From positions 1-57,865 of the forward strand of contig CALXBO010000009.1 in assembly GCA_944386565.1 (NCBI GenBank): 57,865 nucleotides of DNA, read 5' to 3'. Source of the DNA: an uncultured Ruthenibacterium sp. (GTDB lineage Bacteria > Bacillota > Clostridia > Oscillospirales > Ruminococcaceae). The notes under the pieces are model-generated. The model made no database searches. It saw only the letters and a program-made list of their open reading frames with translations, and had not been told where the DNA came from. A program made the translations under genes and the position numbers. Of the stretch, positions 7,601 to 16,758 are shown in pieces. Position 1 is the stretch's first letter; every line of letters starts with the position of its first letter.

Positions 7601-9315
7601 AGCGCCGGGCCGTGCGCACGCGGCTGCGCACCACCACGATTTTTGTAACGATGGTCGTGGCCGTGGTCGTCGTCATCCTGTGCTGCTGCATCTTTTTCTT
7701 TCTGGACCGCTACCGCACCGCGATGGTGCAGAGCGCCCGCACCAGCAGCGCGCAGGCGGTGTCGCAGGTGTCGAACACCGTCGAAAACTATCTCAGCGAC
7801 ATGGAGCAGTCGATGCGGCTCGTGGAGCAGTCGATGACCGAGAGCGCCGACAGCCGCAACAAGCTCCTGTCGGCATTTCTGCGGTTCCGCCCGGACGTCG
7901 TGGCCGTCACGAGCTATTCGTCCGAAGGCGAGCTGCTCGACTGCTGGTCCATCGGCCATGAACCGAAGGATTCCATTCTGGAAAACCTCTCCTTTGACTA
8001 CGAGCGCGCAGCGGAGACCAACGCGCCGTATCTCACCGCGCCGCACGTGGAGTCCATCTTTGAGGGATATTACCCGTGGGTCGTCACGATGACCGCCCCG
8101 CTGCCCTCGGGCACAGAGGCGGCGTGGGTCTCGCTCGACCTGAGCTTCTCGAGTATCTCCAGCTACATCAGCAACGTCGGCATCGGCCAGCGCGGCTACT
8201 GCTTTCTGATGGATTCCGACGGCAACATCGTCTACCATCCTCAGCAGCAGCTCCTGTACGCGGGGCTCAAATCCGAGGACACCGTGCGCCTTGCGTCGCT
8301 TCGGGACGGGACGTACGCGGACGACACCGTCATCTACTGTGTCGCGAGTGTGGGCGACAGCGGCTGGCGCGTCGTCGGTGTGAGCTACGTCGACGAGCTC
8401 GTCAACCGCAACGTGGCGGAGATGATCCGCCTGTCGGCCGTGCTGACCGTCGTGGTGCTCGCCGCGGCGCTGCTCACGAGCTGGATTCTCTCCCGCCTGC
8501 TGGGCCGCCCGCTGCGCGGCCTCGCCGACGCGATGGAGAGCTTTGAATCCGACGCCGATCACTTCACCTACCGCCCCGTCGGCGGCACGCGCGAGGTGCA
8601 GGAACTGTCCGGCTCCTTCGAGCACATGGTAGTGCGCATTCAGCAGCTCATGAGCACCGTCCGCGAGGAGGAAGTCAACCTCCGCAAGACGGAACTCAAG
8701 GCGCTGCAGGCGCAGATCAATCCGCATTTCCTCTATAATACGCTCGATTCCATCGCGTGGATGTGCGAGCAGGGCCGCAACGCGGACGCCGTGAACATGG
8801 TGCATGCGCTCGCGCGCCTGTTCCGCATCAGCATCAGCAAGGGCCACGAGCTCATCCCCGTGGCCAAGGAGATCGAGCACGCCGAGAGCTATCTGCAGAT
8901 CCAGAAGTACCGCTATAAGAATCAGTTCACGTACGCGTTCGACGTCGACCCCGAGTGTCTGGAGTACCTGTGCAATAAGATCACGCTCCAGCCCATCATC
9001 GAAAACGCCATCAACCACGGACTCGACCTGATGGTGGAGGAGGGGCACATCGACGTGCAGGTGAAGCAGGACGGCGGCGACATCGTCTTTTGCGTCATCG
9101 ACAACGGCGTCGGCATGAGCGGAGAACAGATCGAAGCCGTGCTGCAGCGCGGCCCGAGCGACCGGACGGGCATCGGCATCAAGAACGTGAACGACCGTCT
9201 CAAAATTTATTTCGGCAGGCAGTACGGCCTGCACATCACCAGCGAGCTCGACGAGGGGACCTGCGTCGAGATCCGGATGCCGAAGGTGCGGGAGGGCGAG
9301 TATGAAACGAAGTAA
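7597..9315 (+). CDS. Sensor histidine kinase (YesM/LytS type)
   Basis: A 572-residue membrane sensor kinase. It has a short basic N-terminus, TM1 at about residues 14-32, an extracellular Cache-like sensor domain, TM2 at about 272-295 and a HAMP linker. The His_kinase domain has phosphoacceptor His near residue 377 in QINPHFLYNTLDSIAWM, and the ATPase domain has PIIENAINHGL, DNGVGMS and GIGIKNVNDRL. The start is a TTG at 7597, overlapping the regulator's TGA (TTGA), with GGAGG 7 bases upstream. This makes translational coupling likely. It should sense sugar outside the cell, probably through the binding lipoprotein encoded next. Confidence 0.92.
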   Translation: MKRRAVRTRLRTTTIFVTMVVAVVVVILCCCIFFFLDRYRTAMVQSARTSSAQAVSQVSNTVENYLSDMEQSMRLVEQSMTESADSRNKLLSAFLRFRPDVVAVTSYSSEGELLDCWSIGHEPKDSILENLSFDYERAAETNAPYLTAPHVESIFEGYYPWVVTMTAPLPSGTEAAWVSLDLSFSSISSYISNVGIGQRGYCFLMDSDGNIVYHPQQQLLYAGLKSEDTVRLASLRDGTYADDTVIYCVASVGDSGWRVVGVSYVDELVNRNVAEMIRLSAVLTVVVLAAALLTSWILSRLLGRPLRGLADAMESFESDADHFTYRPVGGTREVQELSGSFEHMVVRIQQLMSTVREEEVNLRKTELKALQAQINPHFLYNTLDSIAWMCEQGRNADAVNMVHALARLFRISISKGHELIPVAKEIEHAESYLQIQKYRYKNQFTYAFDVDPECLEYLCNKITLQPIIENAINHGLDLMVEEGHIDVQVKQDGGDIVFCVIDNGVGMSGEQIEAVLQRGPSDRTGIGIKNVNDRLKIYFGRQYGLHITSELDEGTCVEIRMPKVREGEYETK

Positions 9316-10267
9316 ATGCGCGCTCATCTGCGCCGCGGCGGCGCTGGCGATGCTGTGCTCCTGCGCCTCCGCCGCGCCTGTGGCGGAGCAGCACACGGTC
9401 GCGCTCATCGCCAAATCCACCGAGACGGAGTTCTGGCTCTCGGTGTTCGCGGGGGCCGAGGCCGCGGCGGCGGAGTACAACGCAAAGCTCACCGTCGTCG
9501 GCCCCGAGACCGAGGAGGATTACGAGACGCAGAACGCCATGGTCGAACAGGCCGTTGAAAAGGGCGCGCAGGCCATCGTGTTCTCCGCCATCGACTACGA
9601 AAACAACGCCACGGCCATCGACGCGGCCGCCGCGGCGGGCGTGAAGATCGTCGCGATCGACAGCAGCGTCGATTCCTCCGCCGTCTCCACGTACATCGGA
9701 ACGGACAACTACGCCGCCGGGCGCATGGCGGCGCTTGCGGCGCTCGAGCGCGTGGAGGGCGATCTCAAGGTGGGCATCGTCAACTACGACGTCAGCAGCG
9801 CCAACGGTCAGGAGCGCGAAGAGGGCGCGGTGGACGAATTCAAAGAGAGCGGACGCGCGGAGATCGTGTCTGTCATCAATACGCTCGCCGAGGCGGTGCA
9901 CGCGCAGGCCGACACGGCCGCGCTGCTGATGGACCACCCGGAGATCAACGTCCTGCTCGCGTTCAACGAACCGACGAGCGTCGGCGCAGCGAACGCCGTG
10001 CGGGAGCTCGGGCTGTCGGACGACGTGTTCCTCGTCGGGTTCGACTCGAACGTCGCCACCGTCGACGGTCTGCAGGAGGGGTCGGTGGATGCGCTCGTCG
10101 TGCAGAACTCCTATGCGATGGGGTATCTCGGCGTCGAAGCGGCCTGCAAGATGCTGTCGGGGCAGGGCGGCTCGCTGGAGACGACGGTCGATACCGCCAC
10201 CCGCGTGGTGGACCGCGAGAACCTGTTCACCATGGACAGCCAGAAGGCGTTGTTTGCCTTTGAATGA
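9302..10267 (+). CDS. Sugar-binding sensor lipoprotein (RbsB-like)
   Basis: A 321-residue type I periplasmic-binding-protein fold (Peripl_BP_4). The signal peptide MKRSKCALICAAAALAMLCSC ends in a lipobox-like LCSC, so the protein is expected to be membrane-anchored. HTVALIAKSTETEFW is the first strand/helix of the fold and VFLVGFDSNVATVDGLQEG the hinge/ligand region. The gene overlaps the kinase gene by 14 bases and lacks its own transporter partner, because MglB follows as a separate binding protein. It is therefore likely the ligand-presenting component of a three-component sensor (binding protein, kinase, regulator), as known in other Firmicutes systems. The ligand is not determined. Confidence 0.85.
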   Translation: MKRSKCALICAAAALAMLCSCASAAPVAEQHTVALIAKSTETEFWLSVFAGAEAAAAEYNAKLTVVGPETEEDYETQNAMVEQAVEKGAQAIVFSAIDYENNATAIDAAAAAGVKIVAIDSSVDSSAVSTYIGTDNYAAGRMAALAALERVEGDLKVGIVNYDVSSANGQEREEGAVDEFKESGRAEIVSVINTLAEAVHAQADTAALLMDHPEINVLLAFNEPTSVGAANAVRELGLSDDVFLVGFDSNVATVDGLQEGSVDALVVQNSYAMGYLGVEAACKMLSGQGGSLETTVDTATRVVDRENLFTMDSQKALFAFE

Positions 10268-10469
10268 GTTTTATGAATACGAGTTGTGCAAAAATCACAA
10301 TAGATATTGACTTTGTTATTGTATATTGTACAAAGCGGATAATTTTTTACCCTCGAATCGGTGAATTTTCACCTTGTTTTCGGGCTTTCCATCCTTTACC
10401 ATAAATAGTGTCAGGCGGGGCCGGGAAGGAAGGCTCCGCACCACCCATAAAGGAAAAGGAGAACAAGCT
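10268..10469 (+). promoter_or_regulatory. AT-rich leader of mglB with possible promoter
   Basis: A 202-base gap inside the operon, AT-rich at its start. A possible promoter is TTGACT at 10307-10312 followed after 16 bases by TACAAA at 10329-10334. This would give the transporter genes their own transcript, controlled by the upstream regulator. The -10 box is a poor match. Confidence 0.4.
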
Positions 10470-11618
10470 ATGAAAAAAGCACTTGCACTGGCTCTTGCGG
10501 CAGTTATGGCATTCGGCCTGGTCGCTTGCGGCAGCACTTCTTCGTCCAGCACGGCGGCGAGCACTGCTACTTCTACGAGCACTGCTTCCACCCCGGCGGC
10601 TGCGTCCGACGTGAACGCTGCAGTCTTCTATTACAACTATTCCGATACCTACATCTCCAGCGTCCGCACGGCGCTCGACGCCAAGCTGGAAGCTGCCGGC
10701 ATCAAGTACACCGACTATGACGGCAACAACAACCAGACCACGCAGAACGAGCAGATCGACACCGCCATCTCTTCCGGCGCGAACCTGCTGATCGTCAACA
10801 TGGTCACCTCCGGTTCTTCCGACACGGCCACCTCGATCGCTGAGAAGGCGAAGGCCGCCGGCATCCCCGTGATCTTCTTCAACCGCGCTGTTGAGGAAGA
10901 CGGCAACGAGGGCGCTGTCCTGAGCGCGTTCGAAGACATCGCGTTCGTCGGCACCGACGCTCCCGAAGCCGGCCACATGCAGGGCAAGATGATCGGCAAC
11001 TACCTCATCGAGAACTATGAGACGGTTGACCTGAACGGCGACGGCGTCATCCAGTACGCCATGTTCATGGGCGACGCTTCCAACGTTGAGGCCATCTACC
11101 GCACTCAGTACGGCGTTGAGGACTGCGACGCGGTTCTCGCCGAGAACGGCAAGCCCGCTCTGGAGTACTTTGACGCCGGCAACGCCAACAAGTATCAGCT
11201 TGATATGAACGGCGCCTGGAGCGCTCAGGCTGCTCAGGAGTACATGCAGACCAACCTGAGCCAGTACAGCGAAGCCAACGGCAACATGATCGAGCTCATC
11301 ATCTGCAACAACGACAACATGGCTGAGGGCTGCATCACGGCTCTGCAGGCTGCCGGCTACAACGACGGCAAGGGCACCACGATCCCCGTGTTCGGCGTTG
11401 ACGCCACCGATTCCGCGAAGGCTCTGATCGCCGACGGTTACATGACCGGTACGATCAAGCAGGATGCCGACGGCATGGCCGGGTGCATCACGGCTCTGGC
11501 TTCCAACGTGGCGGCGGGCGAGGATCTGCTGGCCAACACCGACTCCTACACGAAGGACGAAGCGAACGGCCTCGACAACAAGATCTTCATCGCCTATCAG
11601 GAGTACACGGGTGAATAA
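10470..11618 (+). CDS. mglB: Galactose/glucose-type ABC transporter binding protein
   Basis: A 382-residue lipoprotein. The signal peptide ends in the lipobox LVAC (Cys20), followed by a Ser/Thr/Ala-rich linker. The mature domain follows the MglB pattern: QTTQNEQIDTAISSGANLLIVN, NRAVEEDGNEGA, and the EF-hand-like calcium loop DLNGDGVIQY at residues 187-196, which is diagnostic for the galactose/glucose-binding protein. CNNDNMAEG and VFGVDATDSAK contribute to the sugar site. AAGGAG lies 8 bases before the ATG. It delivers sugar to MglA/MglC encoded downstream. It is one of two binding proteins in this operon; the other probably serves sensing. Confidence 0.92.
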   Translation: MKKALALALAAVMAFGLVACGSTSSSSTAASTATSTSTASTPAAASDVNAAVFYYNYSDTYISSVRTALDAKLEAAGIKYTDYDGNNNQTTQNEQIDTAISSGANLLIVNMVTSGSSDTATSIAEKAKAAGIPVIFFNRAVEEDGNEGAVLSAFEDIAFVGTDAPEAGHMQGKMIGNYLIENYETVDLNGDGVIQYAMFMGDASNVEAIYRTQYGVEDCDAVLAENGKPALEYFDAGNANKYQLDMNGAWSAQAAQEYMQTNLSQYSEANGNMIELIICNNDNMAEGCITALQAAGYNDGKGTTIPVFGVDATDSAKALIADGYMTGTIKQDADGMAGCITALASNVAAGEDLLANTDSYTKDEANGLDNKIFIAYQEYTGE

Positions 11619-11652
11619 AACCAAATAACCCCGCACGCAACAAATTGGTTAC

Positions 11653-11688
11653 AAGGGCGGCTGCTGCCTCGGCGCAGCGGCCGCCCTT
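11653..11688 (+). terminator. Intercistronic attenuator hairpin mglB-mglA
   Basis: Arms AAGGGCGGC and GCCGCCCTT enclose a short loop with further pairing; only ATCTTAG follows, not a long T-run. Such partial terminators or mRNA stabilisers after the binding-protein gene usually raise its expression over the ATPase and permease. Confidence 0.7.
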
Positions 11689-11713
11689 ATCTTAGAGAAA
11701 AGGAGGGCTCTGC

Positions 11714-13213
11714 ATGGGTGAAGAGGTTTTGCTGCAAATGACCGATATTTGCAAATCCTTCCCCGGTGTCAAGGCGCTGGATCATGTTTCGCTGACTGTC
11801 CGCAAGGGCACCGTCCATGCTCTGATGGGCGAGAACGGTGCGGGCAAGTCCACGCTGATGAAATGCCTGTTCGGTATTTATTCCAAAGACGAGGGCAGCA
11901 TCAAGCTCGAGGGGCGCGAAGTCAACTTCAAAACCAGTAAGGAAGCGCTGGAAAACGGCGTGGCGATGGTGCATCAGGAGCTCAATCAGGCGCTGAAACG
12001 CACCGTTATGGATAACCTCTGGCTGGGCCGCTATCCGAAGATCGGCGGCGTCATGGTCGACGAACACAAGATGTACGTCGAGACCATGAAGGTCTTCAAG
12101 GATCTCGACATCAACGTTGACCCGCATCGTGTGATGAGCACGCTGCCCGTCTCGCAGCGCCAGATGGTCGAGATCGCAAAGGCGGTCTCCTACAATTCCA
12201 AAGTCATCGTATTCGACGAACCGACCTCCTCCCTGACGGAGGAAGAAGTGGAACACCTGTTCCGCATCATCAATATGCTGCGCGACCGCGGTGTCGGCAT
12301 CATCTACATCAGCCACAAGATGGCCGAGATCCTGCGCATCAGCGACGACATCACCGTCATGCGCGACGGCACATGGGTCGCCACGCGCCCGGCGAAAGAA
12401 CTCGATATGCCCACCATCATCAAACTGATGGTCGGCCGCGAACTGGGCAACCAGTTCCCCCCGAAGACGAACAAACCCGGCGAAGTCTTCCTCGAAGTGG
12501 AAAACCTCACGGCGCAGTATTCGATCCTCAAAGACGTCTCCTTTACGGCGCGCCGCGGCGAAGTGCTCGGCCTCGCAGGCCTCGACGGCTCCGGCCGCAC
12601 CGAGACGCTCGAAAACATCTTCGGCGTTGCCACGCGCCACTCCGGCACGATCAAGCTCGGCGGAAAAGTCTGCAAGAACCGCAATTCGCGCGAGAGCATC
12701 AAGAACGGCTTTGCCCTTCTCACGGAAGAGCGGCGCGCCACGGGTATCTTCGGCATCCGCAGCATCCGCGACAACACCGTCATCTCCAGCCTGCGCAAGC
12801 ACCTGAAGTTCGGTATCATGCTGAGCGAGAAGAGCATGCGCGAGGACACCCAGTGGTCCATCGACGCCATGCACACCAAAACGCCCACGCAGGAGACGAA
12901 GATCCGCAGCCTGTCGGGCGGCAACCAGCAGAAGGTCATCCTCGGCCGCTGGCTGCTCACCGATCCGGAGGTGCTTCTGCTCGACGAGCCCACACGCGGC
13001 ATTGACGTCGGCGCGAAGTACGAGATCTATCAGCTCATTCTGGACCTTGCCAACCGCGGAAAGACGATCCTGATGGTTTCCTCCGAGATGCCCGAGCTTC
13101 TCGGCGTGTGCGACCGCATCCTCGTCATGTCGGGCGGACGCCTGGCGGGCGAAGTGGACGCGGCAAACACCACGCAGGAAGAGATCATGACCCTTGCCGC
13201 CAAGTATGTATAA
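11714..13213 (+). CDS. mglA: Sugar ABC transporter ATPase, two nucleotide-binding domains
   Basis: A 499-residue fused ATPase of the MglA/RbsA type, cytoplasmic side of the membrane. Domain 1 (about 5-245) has Walker [10 protein letters not shown] near residue 39, signature [14 protein letters not shown] and Walker [11 protein letters not shown]. Domain 2 (about 255-499) has the usual degenerate Walker [10 protein letters not shown], signature [15 protein letters not shown] and [15 protein letters not shown]. The order MglB-MglA-MglC and the length are normal. AGGAGG precedes the ATG. Confidence 0.95.
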   Translation: MGEEVLLQMTDICKSFPGVKALDHVSLTVRKGTVHALMGENGAGKSTLMKCLFGIYSKDEGSIKLEGREVNFKTSKEALENGVAMVHQELNQALKRTVMDNLWLGRYPKIGGVMVDEHKMYVETMKVFKDLDINVDPHRVMSTLPVSQRQMVEIAKAVSYNSKVIVFDEPTSSLTEEEVEHLFRIINMLRDRGVGIIYISHKMAEILRISDDITVMRDGTWVATRPAKELDMPTIIKLMVGRELGNQFPPKTNKPGEVFLEVENLTAQYSILKDVSFTARRGEVLGLAGLDGSGRTETLENIFGVATRHSGTIKLGGKVCKNRNSRESIKNGFALLTEERRATGIFGIRSIRDNTVISSLRKHLKFGIMLSEKSMREDTQWSIDAMHTKTPTQETKIRSLSGGNQQKVILGRWLLTDPEVLLLDEPTRGIDVGAKYEIYQLILDLANRGKTILMVSSEMPELLGVCDRILVMSGGRLAGEVDAANTTQEEIMTLAAKYV

Positions 13214-13228
13214 GAGGAGGAATCATCC

Positions 13229-14314
13229 ATGAAGGCAATCGCCAATATGAAGCAAAGCATGGCCGAGTTCAAAGCGATGGATGCCAAGGATAAGCGCAGC
13301 AAGGTCATTGATACCCTGCTCAACAACGCCATCTACATCCTGCTGGTGATCTTCGTCATCTTCACCGCAACGCGCAACGCCAACTTCATCAAAATCAGCT
13401 CCATTGTCAACATCATCAGCCTCGCGGCGTCCTCGCTGCCCATTGCGCTGGGCATCGGCGGATGCATCGTGCTCACCGGTACCGACCTGTCCGCCGGCCG
13501 TGTCGTCGGCCTGACGGCTGCCATCTCAGCCGCGATGCTGCAGGCGTCCGACTGGGCGAACAAAATGTTCGACACCCTGCCCGAGATGCCCATCCCCGTT
13601 GTCATCCTGGCGGTCATCGCCGTCGGCGGTGTGATCGGTCTTGTCAACGGCTTCTTCGTTGCGAAGTTCAGCCTGCACCCCTTCATCGTCACGCTGGCCA
13701 CGCAGCTCATCGTCTACGGCCTCATCCTTGAGTTCTACATGCTCAACGGCAACAACGGCCAGCCGATCTCCGGCCTGAGCGACAAGTTCAAGAACTTCGT
13801 CACCGGCACGATGTTCAGCATCCCGGCCGGCAACGGCCAGAGCGTGGCCGTGCCCTGGTACGTCCTGTACGCGATCATCCTCGTCATCGTCATGTGGTTC
13901 ATCTGGAACAAGACGACGTTCGGCAAGAACATGTTCGCCGTCGGTTCCAACCCTGAGGCGGCCAACGTCTCCGGCGTCAACGTGTTCATGACGACCGTCA
14001 TGGTCCACACGCTGGCCGGCTGCATGTACGGCATCGAGGGCTTCATCGAGTCCGCTCGTATTTCGTCCAACACCGCAGGCACGGGCCTCAACTACGAATG
14101 CGACGCCATCGCGGCGTGCGTCATCGGCGGTGTTTCGTTCGTCGGCGGTACCGGTAAGATCAGCGGTATCGTTCTGGGCGTGTTCCTGCTCCGCATCATC
14201 TTCGTTGCGCTGAACATGCTGTCCATCAGCGGCAACACGCAGTACATCATCAAGGGCCTCATCATCCTCGTGGCCTGCTCGATCGATATGCGCAAATACC
14301 TTGTGAAGAAATAA
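13229..14314 (+). CDS. mglC: Sugar ABC transporter permease
   Basis: A 361-residue BPD_transp_2-family integral membrane protein with about nine hydrophobic segments. The family motif GIGGCIVLTGTDLSAGRVVGLT is a clear MglC/RbsC signature, as is NKTTFGKNMFAVGSNPEAANVSGV. It forms the channel with MglA and receives sugar from MglB. AGAGGAGG lies before the ATG. Its stop codon overlaps the start of the next gene (TAATG). Confidence 0.94.
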   Translation: MKAIANMKQSMAEFKAMDAKDKRSKVIDTLLNNAIYILLVIFVIFTATRNANFIKISSIVNIISLAASSLPIALGIGGCIVLTGTDLSAGRVVGLTAAISAAMLQASDWANKMFDTLPEMPIPVVILAVIAVGGVIGLVNGFFVAKFSLHPFIVTLATQLIVYGLILEFYMLNGNNGQPISGLSDKFKNFVTGTMFSIPAGNGQSVAVPWYVLYAIILVIVMWFIWNKTTFGKNMFAVGSNPEAANVSGVNVFMTTVMVHTLAGCMYGIEGFIESARISSNTAGTGLNYECDAIAACVIGGVSFVGGTGKISGIVLGVFLLRIIFVALNMLSISGNTQYIIKGLIILVACSIDMRKYLVKK

Positions 14315-14961
14315 TGATGAACGATCCTTCCGACAACAAGAATCTCACTCCCTCTGACGCGCCGGACCCCGGCGCTCAGGGGGAGAACCCCGTGGTAAAG
14401 AAACGCTGGTTCGGACGCGGTATCTACGGTTCCAAGGATGTTCCCATCCGCGTGCTGGACGCCTGCATCGGCGTGATGATCGCCGCGGCGCTCATCCTCA
14501 CATTTGTGGGTGCCATCAACGGCGGGTTTTCCATCACGTTTGACACCGGTGTCGACGACCTCACGGTCGCGTCGCAGAAGATCCGTCACGGCGGGACCAT
14601 CACCGAGCCCGAAGCTCCGGTGCGTCCCGGCTATGTGCTGACGGGTTGGAGCACCACCCCCGAGCCGGAAGTCCATCTCTGGAACTTCCAGCACTCGCAG
14701 GTGGAGGGCGACATGAAGCTCTATGCCGTCTGGGAGCCTGCGTCGTTCGAGGTGAAGTTTGACCTCGGCGGCGGCACGGTGGACGGCAGCAGCGAAGTGC
14801 AGCCCGTCACCGTGACGTACGGCAAGACGTACGGCGAGCTGCCCGTGCCCGAAAAGGAGGGCGCGGAGTTCGGCGGCTGGGTGTACAGCGGCCAGACCAT
14901 CACGGCCGACACCACCGTCACCATGACCGGCGAGCACGTCCTCACCGCCGTCTGGAACTGA
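14314..14961 (+). CDS. Membrane-anchored InlB B-repeat protein in the mgl operon
   Basis: A 215-residue protein with a proline/acid-rich cytoplasmic start, one membrane segment (about 50-70, LDACIGVMIAAALILTFVGAI), and two tandem Listeria-Bacteroides (InlB B/Flg_new) repeats. Repeat 1 runs from about ITFDTG to LYAVW and repeat 2 from about VKFDLGGG to LTAVW. Each ends in the typical GW and AVW motifs. The start overlaps the mglC stop (TAATG), so it is translated with the permease. No sorting signal or enzyme motif is present. It is expected to face outward, and its job in sugar uptake is unknown; binding of a surface glycan or protein partner is one possibility. Confidence 0.82.
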   Translation: MMNDPSDNKNLTPSDAPDPGAQGENPVVKKRWFGRGIYGSKDVPIRVLDACIGVMIAAALILTFVGAINGGFSITFDTGVDDLTVASQKIRHGGTITEPEAPVRPGYVLTGWSTTPEPEVHLWNFQHSQVEGDMKLYAVWEPASFEVKFDLGGGTVDGSSEVQPVTVTYGKTYGELPVPEKEGAEFGGWVYSGQTITADTTVTMTGEHVLTAVWN

Positions 14962-14974
14962 AAAAACGCTGAAA

Positions 14975-15011
14975 CACCCGGCGCGCGAGACTGCGCGCCG
15001 GGTGCTTTTTT
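14975..15011 (+). terminator. Terminator of the mgl operon
   Basis: Arms CACCCGGCGCGC and GCGCGCCGGGTG, followed by CTTTTTT. It closes the sensor-mgl operon and faces the converging mannosyltransferase gene. Confidence 0.93.
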
Positions 15012-16146
15012 AATTTCCGCCCGCCCCGCGCCGAAGCGCTCCGGCGCAAAAGAGCGCGGCGGCGAGCATGGGCAGAGCGAGCGCACCCGGTGAGATCCAC
15101 ACCGCCCCGCACAGAAACCGCATGGCGAGCGCCGCCGAGCACAGAGGTACGAGCAGCGGCACACGCCTTTCGCGCGGCAGGCACACGGCGAACAGCACCG
15201 CGAGAAGATCGGCCGGGTAAAAATAGCGCTCGTGCATGTGGGGCAGCAGGAACGGCACCCACACGAGTGAGAACAGAGCGAACCGGATGAGCGGCGCGCC
15301 GTGCAGAAAACTGCCGCGGCGTGCCGCGTACACCGCCGAGCCGAGCGTCAGCGCGCCCGCGAGGAGGACACCGAGCGCACCCAGCGCTGCATTTTCGCAC
15401 CCCGCAGGCAGCCACGCGTACCAGTTCGGCGCGTTCATTGACAGCGCGCGGTACGTGCCCGCCTGCCCGACGTACAGCAGCAGAAGCTCTTTCAGCGGCC
15501 GTCCGGCCCAAAACGCGGGCAAAACGGCGAGCCCGTACACGGCAGGCACGACCAGAAGATGGCGAAAACGCACTTTTTTCGCGAGAAGCGCCGCGAGCAG
15601 CACGGGAGCGAGAAAGACGCTCTGCAGCTTGAACACGAATCCCACGGAGAACGCGAGCATCGCGCGCGCGGGCCTGTCCTCGTGCAGATGAAGAAGACAG
15701 GCGATGAGCGCCGTTGTATAAAGAGAATCGCACTGAGCCCACGCCGCGCTGTTGAGCACAACGGACGGCAGGAGCAGCGCGGCCGCATAGGCTGTGTCCG
15801 CAGCCCGCCCGCTGCCCGTCACGCTCCGCGCGAAGCGGCGGCAGACGAGCGCGAGCAGCACGTCCCCGAGCACCGACACGAGCTTGATCGAAACAAGGTC
15901 GGGCAGGGGAAGGTGCGTCAGCAGGGCGAGGATGTAGATGTACGTCACCATGTAGTTCCCCACCGGGCGGCCAATGGCGGCGAGCCCGCCGTATGTGCGC
16001 AGCTCTTCGAACCACGGGTGAAGAAAGTCGCGGTAGTCGCCGGATTCCACCGGCACAAGCACGGCGCGCACGGCGAGCGCCGCCAGTGTGATCCACACCA
16101 GAGTGTGCGCAGTATGTCTGCGCGGGAGTGCTGTTCGGATGTTCAT
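15010..16146 (-). CDS. GT-C family mannosyltransferase-like membrane protein
   Basis: A 378-residue polytopic membrane protein with about ten hydrophobic segments. After TM1 comes ESGDYRDFLHPWFEELR, the loop carrying the acidic catalytic residues of GT-C lipid-linked glycosyltransferases. WAQCDSLYT, FKLQSVFLAP and HMHERYFYPADLL are typical of the bacterial GPI/PMT-like mannosyltransferase group. It probably moves a sugar from a polyprenyl-phosphate donor onto an outside acceptor. GGAGGG precedes the ATG. It is a single-gene unit opposite the sigma factor gene; no glycan cluster surrounds it. Confidence 0.82.
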   Translation of the reverse strand: MNIRTALPRRHTAHTLVWITLAALAVRAVLVPVESGDYRDFLHPWFEELRTYGGLAAIGRPVGNYMVTYIYILALLTHLPLPDLVSIKLVSVLGDVLLALVCRRFARSVTGSGRAADTAYAAALLLPSVVLNSAAWAQCDSLYTTALIACLLHLHEDRPARAMLAFSVGFVFKLQSVFLAPVLLAALLAKKVRFRHLLVVPAVYGLAVLPAFWAGRPLKELLLLYVGQAGTYRALSMNAPNWYAWLPAGCENAALGALGVLLAGALTLGSAVYAARRGSFLHGAPLIRFALFSLVWVPFLLPHMHERYFYPADLLAVLFAVCLPRERRVPLLVPLCSAALAMRFLCGAVWISPGALALPMLAAALFCAGALRRGAGGN

Positions 16147-16269
16147 GGAAAGTCCCTCCGTTCCGTTTTGTTGCAGAGGCGCTGCCTCTTCACAGGGAAT
16201 ATCCCACGGACGGAGGTTTTGTTACAGAAAACGCAAAAATTTCAAGCGGAAAGGCGGGATGGGCCGGAA

Positions 16270-16758
16270 ATGGATGAAGAGACGATGTACCGCCGGTACG
16301 CGAGGCCCGTCTACGGGCTGTTGCTCAGCCTGTGCCGCAGCCCGCAGACCGCCGAGGAACTGACAGCGGAGACGTTTTATCAGGCGGTGCGCAGCATCGG
16401 GCGCTACGACGGCTCGTGTGAGATGAAAACGTGGCTGTTCGCCATTGCAAAAAACGTCTGGAAACAGGAGGCGCGACGCCTCGGGCGTGCTCCCGTGCCG
16501 CTGGAGGATGCGGAGCCGCTGTGCACGGCGCAGGCGCCGCCTGCGGGAGAAGCCGCGGAGCGCAGCGAAACGCTCGTCGCGCTGTACCGGAAGATCAATG
16601 CACTCGACGAGCCGTACCGGACGGTCGTCTACCTGCGGCTTGCGGGCGATCTGACATTTGAGGAGATCGGCCGCGTTCTGGATCACACGGGGAACTGGGC
16701 GCGTGTGACGTATTATCGTGCGAAAGAGAGGCTGAAAGAGCATGAAACAACCGAATGA
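16270..16758 (+). CDS. ECF RNA polymerase sigma factor
   Basis: A 162-residue sigma-70 family ECF factor. Region 2 covers about residues 5-65 (ELTAETFYQAVRSIGRYDG, TWLFAIAKNVW) and region 4 about 105-160 (LDEPYRTVVYLRLAGDLTFEEIGRVL, HTH ending VTYYRAKERLKE). The linker is short, as normal for the class. The ATG at 16270 fits the family N-terminus, but its RBS is weak. The gene overlaps the anti-sigma gene by 17 bases, the usual arrangement. Confidence 0.9.
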   Translation: MDEETMYRRYARPVYGLLLSLCRSPQTAEELTAETFYQAVRSIGRYDGSCEMKTWLFAIAKNVWKQEARRLGRAPVPLEDAEPLCTAQAPPAGEAAERSETLVALYRKINALDEPYRTVVYLRLAGDLTFEEIGRVLDHTGNWARVTYYRAKERLKEHETTE

